Below, one piece after another: positions 1-9,540 of a stretch of 64,000 nt of DNA. A program made the position numbers and the translations under genes. The DNA is taken from assembly GCA_927349885.1 (NCBI GenBank), contig OV651821.1, positions 26,388,704 to 26,452,703 on the forward strand. The letters run 5' to 3'. Position 1 is the first letter of the stretch, and the number at the start of each line of letters is the position of its first letter. Source of the DNA: Psylliodes chrysocephalus (taxonomy: Eukaryota; Arthropoda; Insecta; Coleoptera; Chrysomelidae). The notes beneath the pieces were generated by a model. That model had not been told where the DNA came from. It ran no database searches and worked only from the letters and a program-made list of their open reading frames with translations.

Positions 1-2120
1 CAATTAGCTTATTAATCTAGTCAATGGCTCACACTGAACTAGAGAATTCAAGGTAGAGCCTTGACATTTTAAAAATAAAACTATCACGTAAATGTTGGGT
101 TTATATAGAGAGACTAGACAGAAAGAAGGAGGGAGGACTGAGGTCCAGACTCTCGCCGAAGGCGAGATCTCTCGTTTTCGGGATACTAAGTCCCGAAATA
201 CCGTAATGTGTAATAGTAAAGTTTTTTACAACGATTTGTGAACTATGGATAAATATCTTTGTTTGAGATAGTTAATTGAGTTTCATATGAATACCAATTT
301 TACATTTTCGTCTCGAGTACTAAAGTTATCTTATGTATTATATTATTATATAAATAAATTTTTCAGTGCTATTTTTAGTTGTTAATAATTTCAAATTGTA
401 TAGTTCAATTAAATGTTTATCTAGTGTCATAAATCTTTATTTAAAGTTTGGATATATTATAGTTCAGATTTGGAGCCTGTGACTATTTTTTGTTTCTAAA
501 TCTCAAAAAAGTATGGGGGAAAAAATTTAGGAAAAAAACTTATAGCAACTGTTGAATACCATTTTGCAGATAAGACAGAATAATATTTTTATAATTTCTT
601 AAAGTTGTTTACTTCGTATTATACATGCTTAGTCTAGGAATATAACGACGACCCCTCGTAACCATTTTAGACAAGCAATATTAAGCTTTCTTTCTCTAGA
701 TATATCAGAAAAATATTATTATTTCTGTCATGTGAGTTACGAATAAAATATGATGTTCGTTTTTATTGAAATATACCCAGATGTGGTTCGCCCTGTAAGA
801 CGATATCCAAATACTTACTTCATTGGCTGTTCCTTTTTTTCATTAGAAAAAACGAACAAATTTATAAAACTGTGTGCTCGACTTGATCAATATGGCCGAC
901 AATAAATTCTTTTTACAAGACACGCTGTTTTTAGCAGCTCGAGAAACTCCACTGAGGCACATAAAACATGCTGGGAATGGGAAAGAAAGAATTTCGCGAA
1001 ATACTACAATACATTTTGTAGCTGTTGTTACAAGGAACGACTTAGAATTCTTTTAACTGATGATAGTATCAAGGGGCAAGCCGGAAATGAGACTATAAGA
1101 AATATAGTTCTGGTAGATGGTGTTCACGTAATTCAGAAATATATTTTAGGGGGCTGGGGTTTGGTTTCGATGTAGTTGGGCTCTCTGAAACAAATGATAT
1201 GTGAACAGTGTCGTAGATACTATACCGCTTTGGTTACAATGTAGAAGAAAGTGGCGTACGAAGACAAAATCGCTAAGATCGTTAATTTTTTATGCATATA
1301 TAAATATTATGTAACTTCGAAAATCGTCGTTATGATGATAGCGAGAATGCACTATCGGCGGTTAGGCCGTGCGCGAGAGGCGGTCGATTGTTCTTGGTTA
1401 AGTGTATTGTCAGTGAGGCCTCTAGAGGAACGCGCGTAATGTTCGTTTTCTGATATGTCCACCAGCCATGAGCAATCGTTGTAATTAGTTAATTTTCTTG
1501 GTGGTTATTTTGAATCATGTATTTCTGAACGCGTTTTGTATTTTGAGTTTATACATTTCAAAGATAGTCTCGTTTGTAACCTGTTGATGGTTTGTCGATG
1601 ACATGTAGTTTATCTTATGGGGTTAACTGGGAAAAAAGTTCTAAGACCTTGGGTTTGGACTATTAATTTTCTGATATTTTTGATACCAACCTGTTTGGGA
1701 TTATTCAAAAAATTATTTTTATGACCTGGAGAATTTTGTGGCTATAATTTGATGAGAGGATTTTGTTCCCAATTTATTCCTTGAGAAAAGCTTCCTTTTC
1801 CAGCGTTGCGTTATATTTTAACCAGGTGTTTGTTGTATAAAAGCCAAAATAGGAATTAGTAGGGTTTTTGTGTGGAGTACCAAAGCTATTTATGATATCT
1901 GTGATGTGTTTCTAGATTGATGGGAAAGATCTGAAGCAGTATTTGTTCCTGTACCACTGTACGAACAGTGTAGTGTCACCATGCACTTCATTTATCAGGA
2001 GCTGATTAGTACACACATCAGCTGATGAGTTTGGCAGAGATTATCCTATCAGTCTGTCTTGCCTAGTGGATTTGATTCTAACGTTGACTCTAACCTATGT
2101 ATCGGTCAATTTATTGATTT
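1..2120. other. AT-rich sequence without a recognisable gene
   Basis: No long reading frame and no recognisable protein motif is seen. Two adjacent hairpins lie at 151-167 (arms TCTCGCC/GGCGAGA, 3-nt loop) and 176-198 (arms TTTCGGGA/TCCCGAAA, 7-nt loop). A more GC-rich patch lies near 1340-1440. The short frames here (for example 874-1056) show no known domain and look like chance. Confidence 0.6.
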
Positions 2121-2387
2121 GGTGGCCGATTCCTAAAAGAGAGTGATGGTGAAAACAACAAAGCGTCAGAACACTTGCATAACGTTTCTAATGTAGACAG
2201 TATCAAACTTTAATAAGAAGTTCAGAGCCAACTAGATGAAATTGAATCTGATCATAAAGCTGAGAGTAAAAGATTCACATTCCAGGCCTGGTTTAGTATC
2301 GAAGAACTAAAAGAACTTATTTCCAGACTGCCAACTAGCATGAGTATTGGAGATTTCCCGGACTTGCGAGTGGGAGTGCCAGATTGA
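2121..2387 (+). pseudogene. Unassigned degraded coding stretch
   Basis: One frame runs 89 codons, interrupted only by two adjacent TAA codons after about residue 31. The composition is protein-like: an acidic, Ser/Asn-rich first half, then a segment with DEIESDHKAESKRF and IEELKELISRLP, ending at TGA. I do not recognise the family. The charged, helix-prone character would fit the N-terminal region of a transposable-element protein, and the RNase H LINE relic on the opposite strand begins about 270 bp further on, but no link is shown. It could also be a chance frame in an AT-rich region. Confidence 0.3.
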
Positions 2388-2727
2388 TCTTTCGATAAAA
2401 TCTACTAGTTCTCAAGCCTGCGAATATTAATTAGATATTATACCAATGAACAGATAACTATATAAATAATAATAAAAAAGCAAAGCTTCGTCTGATAAGG
2501 GAAAGATGATTATCTTAGGCTGCCAGTTAGTTCTAAAAAATGACAGTACTGGTCTCACAATACTTCTGTAAAGAACCAAACAATAAGCTAATTAATTTCT
2601 CGAAACATATTCATATTTCTTATGGCCAGGCTATCTGTATCTGTAGTGTGTGGAAGGTGGGTTACCCCCCACGGCACTTAGGCCTCATTAGGCCCATTGT
2701 GTATCCTCCTAAGATGGTAGGCACCTC

Positions 2728-3743
2728 CTAGCTCGTAAGCCAGCCTACAGATTTAATGTAGTTGACAACGTCGCCAAGAGGTGCTTCTCTTATATCGGCC
2801 GGTGTTAGCCGATACTCGCCGAATACAAATCTTCTAATAAATGAGAGCGTCGTGCAATCGTAAAGGATATGCTCGATGGTCTCATCTTCTTGTTCGCCCC
2901 CTCTGCAGAGTGCGGATTCTAACAGCCCCATGATATGGAGATGCTTCCGTACTTGGCAATGACTAGTCAGAATGCCTGTGACTAGGTGCAGATTCTGTCT
3001 AGCCATAGTCAAGTATTTGTTTGCTGCAGTGTTGTCAGGATAACTTAAGAGTTCCCTGGCAACTCTGCAGTTTCTTGTTTCATCCCATCTTTCCTTGAAT
3101 TTCACAAGGGAATGTTCTTTAATTAGGTCTGTCACTACAGATTTTGTCAGGCCAATAGAAGGGCCAGGTCCAAAAAGTATTTGGTTGGCTGCTTTCTTGG
3201 CTAGTGAATCAGCAAGACGGTTACCTTTCGATGTGGCGTGACCTTTGATCCATCTTAAGAAGACCACATTGTTGATGGATACTTCGGTCAAAGCTTCGTG
3301 ACATTCTAGTACTAACCCTAAATAAATTCGTGGTCTGTGTAGGGTGAGTAGTGCTTGTCTGCTATCTGTATAGATGAGCATGTTTCTTCCAGCGATATTC
3401 TTTCTGGTTATTTCTTTTGCTGCTATGAGAATCCCCGTTAGCTCTGTTTGAACTACACTGGCACTATTGCCCATTTTATGTTTAGGTTTAAGAATCTGAA
3501 GTATATTCCACATCCTGAGCCTTGTTTTGTTTTAGAACCGTCGGTGTAGATATGAATCGTACCTGCCACTTCTGGCTCTTCTATTTGTTCTATTATAACT
3601 TCATATGGCTTATGGAAGATATATATCGGTGAGATGGAGTTCATGTTCGCTTGGAGCGTATTGAGCGCCTCCTGCCAAAAGTGACGTCTCGCCTCACCAG
3701 ATCCTACATTAGGTTCTATTCCAACCTTGCGGAGGCGTGTCAT
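2728..3743 (-). pseudogene. LINE RNase H domain and zinc-knuckle tail (frameshifted)
   Basis: The first frame (3743-3453) carries IHIYTDGSKT, the RNase H core Asp. A frameshift near 3500 moves the rest to a second frame (3513-2728), which carries QTELTGILIAA (Glu), LIYTDSRQAL (Asp) and IKGHATSKGNRLADSLAKKA (His and final Asp). All acidic catalytic residues are therefore still readable across the break. The tail has HCQVRKHLHIMG, then ALCRGGEQEDETIEHILYDC, the Cys/His-rich C-terminus typical of this LINE group. RNase H degrades the RNA strand of the cDNA hybrid during retrotransposition. The copy is non-functional because of the frameshift. Confidence 0.87.
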
Positions 3744-3744
3744 T

Positions 3745-4340
3745 GTCGTCAGAGCAACGTCCTTGATATAAATATCAAGGGGAGTGAGACTAAGAATGAA
3801 TTTGTTCTAGTTTACGGATAGCTGTTAATTTTTGGGTTTTCGGTACCCAGATAACTGCACCGTATGTTAGCATAGGTCTTATGATAGCCGTGTAAGTACA
3901 TGCGATGACTCTGGGGGAGAAACCCCAGGTGCGCCTCACGGTTCGGCGGCATTGTTCATAAGAAATGCTCTTTTGACTCAAACGCGAGTTACATGTTAAC
4001 TTGCTATCAAAGGTGAGACCTAGGTACTTCACCTCTGTTGCCAAGTTTAGTTTTGTGTTTAGGAGTTCTGGAGGTTTTAATTCCATTTTCATCCTTTTTC
4101 TTGTGAAAAGGACCATTTCTGTCTTCTTAGGATTGATAGACAGTGAATGGTCCTTGTACCACTGTTCTATAATTTTCAGAGCTACTTGCATTCTTTCTCA
4201 GACTATGTTTTTAAAATTCCCTGTTTGTAGAATGACCAGGTAATCTGCATATGCTATTGTGTAGTGACTGTCATTATTGAGGCGGCTGATGAGGATGTCG
4301 AGGACCATATTCCACAGTAGAGGCCAGGCTATAATGGAAT
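3745..4340 (-). pseudogene. LINE reverse transcriptase, C-terminal part
   Basis: Reading from 4340 downward, the translation gives PLLWNMV (RT motif B side), then TIAYADYLVIL, which is the YADD catalytic box with the second Asp changed to Tyr. It continues with LSINPKKTEMVLF and VKYLGLTFDSKL, the usual thumb landmarks, and then IIRPMLTYGAVIW. A TGA stop interrupts the frame just before the Met at 4191, and a further stop lies near 3790 before the frame runs into the RNase H region. Loss of the YADD aspartate and the two stops rule out activity. The RT fingers and the endonuclease are missing. Confidence 0.85.
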
Positions 4341-5195
4341 CATCCTCAGAACCAGATAATGCTTCTAAGATGTATTACGCTGAAGTGGTTTTATCATGTC
4401 TGAAAAATGCAAATGCAAATGCAAAGTATAAATGAAAGAATGGTGTCAAAGGAACTTTTAGTTTGAATCAATATAGGAAAAAAGCGCAAAGTTGTGAGCA
4501 AGATGCGATGTCAACAAATATCTTGAAAAAGAAAATGATAGACAATAGAGTCTGAAGGGGGAAAACATAAGAAAGAAACTGTGCTCAAAATTAAGGCAAA
4601 GAGTAGTATTGGTTATAGGCAGATTTTTCATCTCAGTAGACCTTATTAAAACGATAAAATTTTCAAACACATGGCATATTTCTTGTTCGAAGGAAAAATG
4701 CACCTGAAGCATTCAAAGATAAATAAAAGCAACACTATATTTGTTTTTTACAATTATATAATGATTTATAAATTGAATAGGCAATCCACCAAATGAAAAA
4801 TGGTTATCAAACCCACTGAGACATATCGATCCCGCTCAATATACCAAAAGGAGTAAAGGCGTCCCAGTTCTTTTTTTACAAATCGAAGCTAAAACCCATA
4901 TATTAGATGTAGTAAATAACACTGTTTCGAGAATTTTGCTTTTCGTTTCTATAAAAAAAATTGGATTCCTAAGGGTTTCAAACAATCAATTGAATCATTT
5001 TAGAAAGTGAAATTAATGTATGCCAGTTAAAGATCCAAAAACTAAATCCAAAGGAAATTCAAGAATAAATTCCTAATCATATGAAGATGTAAACAAACCA
5101 AAGAAACTTACGGTCTCTGTCTTGCGAGGCCATTGTCTTAATCGTTAGATCATCAGGTTGCTTGATGTCCTGCGATCGAGGAAATAATTAGATAC
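4341..5195. other. Spacer between LINE and Tc1 element
   Basis: AT-rich, with no supported gene. A short TGCAAA triplication lies near 4405-4425. The 84-aa minus frame at 4458-4712 has no recognisable domain. Confidence 0.55.
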
Positions 5196-5197
5196 TA

Positions 5198-5350
5198 CAC
5201 TCACCGGCACGAAAAACGGAGCAGTTGAATTTTTTTAAACAAACTTAAAATTTTAATGCTTTGTGATGTTTTATTATTATAATATCTTAAACATAAACAA
5301 AACAACATGTTTTAAGTATTTTCTAACAACAATTGAACCTTTATTTGAAA
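5198..5350 (+). repeat. Left terminal inverted repeat of Tc1 element
   Basis: Matches the complement of 6660-6812 with few mismatches, including the shared TTTGTGATGTTTTATTATTA stretch. This is the transposase-binding end of the element. Confidence 0.94.
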
Positions 5351-5474
5351 AAAAAGGGTTTTGTAACAATTTAAAAAACGAAGACGAAAAAGCTCAAATT
5401 AGTGTTGTTGCTAAATGACCTTAAATTAATCAAAACTGAAACGACTTGCTAGCAAAAACTGGGGAGCTGCATTT

Positions 5475-6488
5475 TTAATAACGTGTGTTGCCCCCACGTG
5501 CTCGAATAATAGCCTGCATCCTCCTTGGCATGCCTAAAATTAAGTGGCGAATGTCCTCTTGAGTAATATGTTCCTCTAAAAGAGCTTGTTGCAACTGATT
5601 TAAAGTTAAAGGAGCAGGAACACGACTTCGCATTCTTCGCCCAAGCATGGCCCAAACATGTTTAATTGGGTTTGCATTCAGGCTTAACGCTGGCCACTCC
5701 ATAACAGGAATGTTTACATCGTTTAAGTACTGTTGAGTAATTCTCGCGATGTGAGGTCTGGTATTGTCATGCATTAGAAGAAAGTCATTTCCAATAAAGT
5801 CAACATAAGGGACAACAAAATCTTGGAGAATTTCATCAATGTACCTGGCAGCAGTTAATGAGCCTCTCGGAAGGATGTACAATTTTGTGTGTGCCTCCAT
5901 AGAAATTCCGGCCCACACCATAACTGAGACTCCTTGGTAGCCTACCCTAGGACTGAAGGTACATTCTACGAAACGCTCTTGTGGTCTTCGCCATACTCTC
6001 TCACGACCATCTGGAGACCGCAGGCTAAATCTGGACTCATCCGTAAACAAAATGCGCCCCTATTCATTTTCACCCCAGTGCTCATGATTTCTGGCAAACT
6101 GAAATCGCGCAATACGATGACGCCTAAGAAGCTCTAAGCCTATTACAGGTCTACGACTGGTAAGATTGGCTTCTCCGAGTCTTCGTCTAACTGTCCGTTC
6201 GCTTATGTTGGTTTGCCGGATGTGATGAAGTCGATTTCTGATTTCAACAGCCGTAGCATGACGATTTCGCAGACTTTGTAAGATGATAAAGCGATCATCA
6301 TGAGCGCTAGTTCTTCGTTGGGGACCAGTTCCAAGTCGTCTGGTGTAAGCTTCAGTTTCCAAAAAACGTGTAAAAATACGGTGTACAGTGCTATTGGATA
6401 TGTGATACTGTTGGGCAACATATCGCTCACTTCTTCCGTCTTGAAGCAACGCAACAATAGCAGCCGCTATTTCGGGATTAACAGCCAT
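5475..6488 (-). pseudogene. Tc1-type transposase with one nonsense codon and lost catalytic Glu
   Basis: From the ATG at 6488 (MAVNPEIAAA) a 337-codon frame runs to the stop at 5475, a normal Tc1 length, broken only by a TAG at 6060-6062. Residues 5-60 form a first helix-turn-helix (GRSERYVAQQYHISNSTVHR) and about 75-130 a second (SERTVRRRLGEANLTSRRP). The catalytic domain has FTDESRF (first Asp) and LLMHDNTRPH (second Asp). The third position, 35 residues later in a DD34E layout, reads NPIKHVW where the family has NPIEHVW, so the catalytic Glu is Lys. The upstream in-frame TTG at 6518 is less likely as the start. Confidence 0.93.
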
Positions 6489-6659
6489 AATTTTGTAGGT
6501 GAAATAAACGCAACACAACTTTAAAACCTGTTTCGATCTGTCAAATTTCTCAAAACAATGAAAACAACAGCATTGTTGGTCATGGTTTCATAGCCAACTA
6601 TGCACTTTGAAGTGATAAGTCCGTTCAATTTTTGATTTTTATTTAAAAACGCTTTTCTT

Positions 6660-6812
6660 CTTCAAATAAAGGTTCAATTGTTGTTAGAAAATGCTTAAAA
6701 CACGTTTTTTTGTTTATGTTTAAGATATTATAATAATAAAACATCACAAAGCATTAAAATTTTCAGTTTGTTTAAAAAAATTCAACTGCTCCGTTTTTCG
6801 TGCCGGTGAGTG
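6660..6812 (-). repeat. Right terminal inverted repeat of Tc1 element
   Basis: Mirror of 5198-5350, ending at the TA duplication at 6813-6814. Confidence 0.94.
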
Positions 6813-6814
6813 TA

Positions 6815-7589
6815 GTTGAATTTGAAACAAAAAAAGGAGAAATAGAAAAATAAAGAAATAGAAAAATAGAGAAATAGAAAAATACAAAAATAGATAATTA
6901 ATTTGATTTCAGGGACAAAAACTATTGAAAAATTGAGTAGTTTATTTAGAAATAATGCAACAACACTAATGATGAACAACGAAATAATCAATCAAAAATG
7001 TATCACGCATAACATAATAGATATTTTTACACAATTTTATAGGGTCAATATCTATAGATATCTATATTTATTATATTCTTGGGAATTTGATAAAAGGTAA
7101 TATAAGCTCTTAAAAACAGATAACTTAAATTAACACCCTATATTCGCGTATACGCATAGAGAAAATTTTTTTTATCGGATTTTAATTTATACTATCAATA
7201 AATCAATTTTATGCAAACTTTCCCTACTGTTATACAATATTTTTATACCTAGTTCTAGGTGTTTCCCAAATTTAATAAAATCGTAATAAAAGTTTCTGAA
7301 CGCTTCGGTTTATTGTCAAGTATTGGTCATAAATATATTTATTAGCCTTCGTCTTAAATCGAACGAACGCGTCTATCTATAAAAACTTTATGGACCACCA
7401 TGATCGATGGCTACTGCTTTTATTTAAAAACAAAATTCCGTCTAACGTGAGACGCTTTAGTATCTGAATAAATGTGTATATACAATGGGAATTAAAATGT
7501 CTTGCAAATACAATTCCTAAAACTGGAAATAATTGCAAAAATTACAAGCCAATGATAATAGATGAAAATAATAGTTATTTATGTACCAA
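6815..7589. other. Spacer with short A-rich tandem repeats
   Basis: Directly outside the Tc1 element, 6836-6895 holds three to four imperfect copies of a unit like AGAAATAGAAAAATA. The rest is AT-rich with no supported gene. Confidence 0.55.
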
Positions 7590-7696
7590 GGGTATAAATA
7601 GATTTTTATGCCCTAAGGGCGACGTCTTACGAACCCGAGGGCCTCTGTCCCGAGGGTTTGTAAGTCACCCGAGGGAAAACACATCTGTTTATACCC
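7590..7696. repeat. 107-bp imperfect palindrome with CCCGAGGG motifs
   Basis: The sequence opens GGGTATAAA and closes TTTATACCC. Between them the arms pair imperfectly, and CCCGAGGG occurs at 7634, 7649 and 7668 with CCCTAAGGG at 7611. It sits about 200 bp upstream of the tyrosine-recombinase relic and is far more GC-rich than its surroundings. The 104-aa frame across it (7474-7788) is not supported as a gene. Confidence 0.7.
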
Positions 7697-7899
7697 GCGA
7701 TACATACAAACTTTTATGTCATACTAGTTCGTTATTGCAATCCAATCTCAATATAAATCAGTATTTTAAAAAATCCGGTTTGAATTAATAAAATTGCTAT
7801 TTTATCATAGTAGACACTATCGTTGCTAGGTGAATGTTGATAAACTTAAATGTCATAAAATCACAATAATTTTTATATGTGACAAAGTTAGAAGTCAAA

Positions 7900-8513
7900 A
7901 TGAACGGAGATTTTGGAATTCCTGACGAAATTATTGAAAAAGCAAAGAAAGCAACTGAAAATCTGTTGCCAAAAAAGTCTAAAGAAGCTTACGACATGGA
8001 ATACGAAAAATTATTAAATTGGATGCAAGAAAACTACGTAAAAGATGTTAATGAAACTGTGTTGCTTGGATACTTCGGCGATCTCGCTAAAACATTTTCT
8101 CCGAGTTCCTTGTGGTCCAAATATTCCATGGTAAAAATATTAACATTGCTAATTACCATAAGTTAACGGAATATTTGAAGCAAACTTCAAAAGGCTACAA
8201 ACCAAAGAAGTATAAAATTCTGTCTAGAGAAGATGTTTTAAAATTTATTCATAAGGCACCGAACGAGACGTTTTTAATGAACAAAGTTGCAATAATATTT
8301 CAAATATTTGGTGGATGTCGACGGCAAGAATTTGTGAACATGTTAGTTATTCATGTAGAAGAAAGAAAATCGGTTTTTGTGGTAAATGTACCAGAGACAA
8401 AGACCGATAAAAAACGCATTTTTACCATTATAGATGAGGGTGAAATGAACAGTTTAAAGCTAATAAGAGATTATATGTCACTACGGTCACGTGGTTCCTC
8501 AGATATAAAGTGA
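7900..8513 (+). pseudogene. Crypton-type tyrosine recombinase relic
   Basis: The ATG at 7900 opens MNGDFGIPDEIIEKAKK, followed by LLPKKSKEAYDMEYEKLLNW and FSPSSLWSKYSM, the core-binding part of the tyrosine recombinases found in Crypton elements and their KIAA1958-like relatives. A frameshift near 8150 moves the reading to the frame with GYKPKKYKILSREDVLKFI and FQIFGGCRRQEFVNM. The Arg pair there is the place of the first catalytic Arg. The frame then gives VPETKTDKKRIFTI and stops at 8511-8513, before the His-x-x-Arg and Tyr motifs, so the C-terminal catalytic half is missing. Such enzymes cut and rejoin DNA through a phosphotyrosine link. Truncation and frameshift make this copy inactive. 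Family placement is from memory of conserved motifs. Confidence 0.75.
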
Positions 8514-8539
8514 ACTTTATTCCCGCACGGGCATAAAGT
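8505..8539. other. Palindromic ATAAAGT/ACTTTAT box at end of recombinase relic
   Basis: ATAAAGT at 8505-8511, ACTTTAT at 8514-8520 and ATAAAGT at 8533-8539 form two overlapping palindromes. The second has CCCG/CGGG inner arms around a CA centre. It overlaps the last codons of the truncated recombinase frame and marks where the coding similarity ends. Tyrosine recombinases usually act on short inverted-repeat sites, so a recombination site is possible but unproven. Confidence 0.55.
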
Positions 8540-8989
8540 ACGACATTAGATAGTTCGTAACTAAGCAATAAAAACACAATAATGAACTAGTATGATATAA
8601 ATAAAATGGTAGTAGCAATGAAATAGAGCTGGAAGTAGTAAAAAACGTCACACAAAAGAAAATAAAATGAGAAAATAGAAAATATCAACCAAACTCTGTA
8701 TTAAAGGTTGAGGGGGCATGAAAAACGTATTTAAAGTGTGCAAGTTTTAAGAATATCTAAGATATTCCTTGTCTGATACGTAATAAAATTAGTCGAGCGC
8801 TTTCGGCACAAATGCCTTCATCGGGACTTCTAAAAAGATGATTAACAGCTATAAAAACTATACAAAACTCACAACTTAGGTACTTGTCAAAAATTATTAT
8901 AAGGAAGAACTGGTAAAATCGCAGACTTCCGCCAAAATAATTAATATGTTATGTTGGGAATACACTGCGACCTAAAAGATATATTGTAC
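8540..8989. other. Spacer without a gene
   Basis: AT-rich. Apart from the hammerhead-like motif at 8801-8827, nothing is supported. Confidence 0.5.
8801..8827 (-). ncRNA. Hammerhead-ribozyme-like core (degraded)
   Basis: The minus strand reads GTC, CCGATGA, a stem GGCA-TTTG-TGCC, then GAAA. This is the order of the hammerhead core (CUGAUGA, helix II, GAAA) with one U-to-C change in the first box. Such minimal hammerheads are known from Penelope-like retroelements. No Penelope coding sequence is seen nearby and helices I and III are not clear, so this may be a fossil or chance. Confidence 0.35.
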
Positions 8990-9540
8990 CCGCTTCTGTC
9001 GCTAATGCTGCAAGGAAATGTCTCAATGCCTATAACGACCCTTTCAATCCTATCTTCTCAAGGAACTGTAGGATTTGGAGTGGCTTCAAGTTAGGAAAAT
9101 CTCTCTTCTATTTGATATAGTCCTGGGTATACTGCCCTTGGATTCTGGAGTGCTACACATTCAGTCAGAATGTGAATTGAGGTTTCGTCCTCGTCCTCCT
9201 CCTCATATAATTTGCACTCACTATCTTCCACTACTCTCAGTCTACTAATGTGTCCTTTGAGTCGGCAATGCCCAGTAAGGATCTATGTTAAAATACGTAG
9301 CCTGTTCTTGCTCAGGCAGATACAAGGCTTACGATCTCTTCTGGTTATATTCACCCAGAAGTATATTAGCCTCAAAAGATTGTTCCCAATATGGGTTTCT
9401 CTACTACCCAATTATTTTTTAATCTCTCCTAATATTGTCTTACTGCTGATACCCCAGAACGGCTTAGGTCCCACAAAGGGTGTTTGAGCCCCTTGCCTTG
9501 CGAGACTATATGAAATCTCGTTACCCGGTACCCCGTTCAC
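8990..9540 (-). pseudogene. RNase H LINE 3' tail, second family
   Basis: Reading leftward from about 9540, the minus strand gives GVPGNEISYSLARQGAQTPF, the end of an RNase H domain of the G-x-E-x-AD-x-LAR type with the AD replaced. After frame breaks it gives ILTGHCRLKGHISRLRVVED, then ECKLYEEEDEDETSIHILTEC, the Cys/His tail of I/R1-type LINEs. It differs in sequence from the 2655-4340 element, so it is another family. Left of about 9000 and right of 9540 the similarity fades. Only the last part of ORF2 remains. Confidence 0.75.

Larger units (their letters stand above)
2655..4340 (-). mobile_element. 5'-truncated RNase H-bearing LINE (non-LTR retrotransposon)
   Basis: The minus strand encodes, in order, the C-terminal half of a reverse transcriptase, a connection segment, an RNase H domain and a cysteine/histidine tail. 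This is the order known for the I/R1/LOA group of insect LINEs. The copy starts inside the RT palm near 4340, so it is 5'-truncated as is usual for LINEs. Its 3' untranslated part (about 2655-2727) reappears at 16688, 21646 and 29080, which defines a family with at least four minus-strand copies in this window. Frameshifts, a stop codon and a changed catalytic motif show that it is dead. Confidence 0.88.
5198..6812 (-). mobile_element. Tc1-type DNA transposon with 153-bp terminal inverted repeats
   Basis: The 1615-bp unit begins CACTCACCGGCACG and ends with its complement. TA dinucleotides at 5196-5197 and 6813-6814 are the target duplication expected of the Tc1/mariner superfamily. The inverted repeats (5198-5350 and 6660-6812) match over 153 bp with only a handful of differences, so the insertion is comparatively young. 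A single transposase gene lies on the minus strand between them. This is the best-preserved mobile element in the window. Confidence 0.95.

Noticed and set aside
6203..6524. Frames overlapping the Tc1 transposase on both strands (6203-6457 and 6300-6524)
   Set aside because: Other-frame shadows of the transposase gene.
7474..7788. Plus-strand 104-aa frame with several Cys
   Set aside because: It crosses the 107-bp palindrome, has no known motif and no related sequence in the window.
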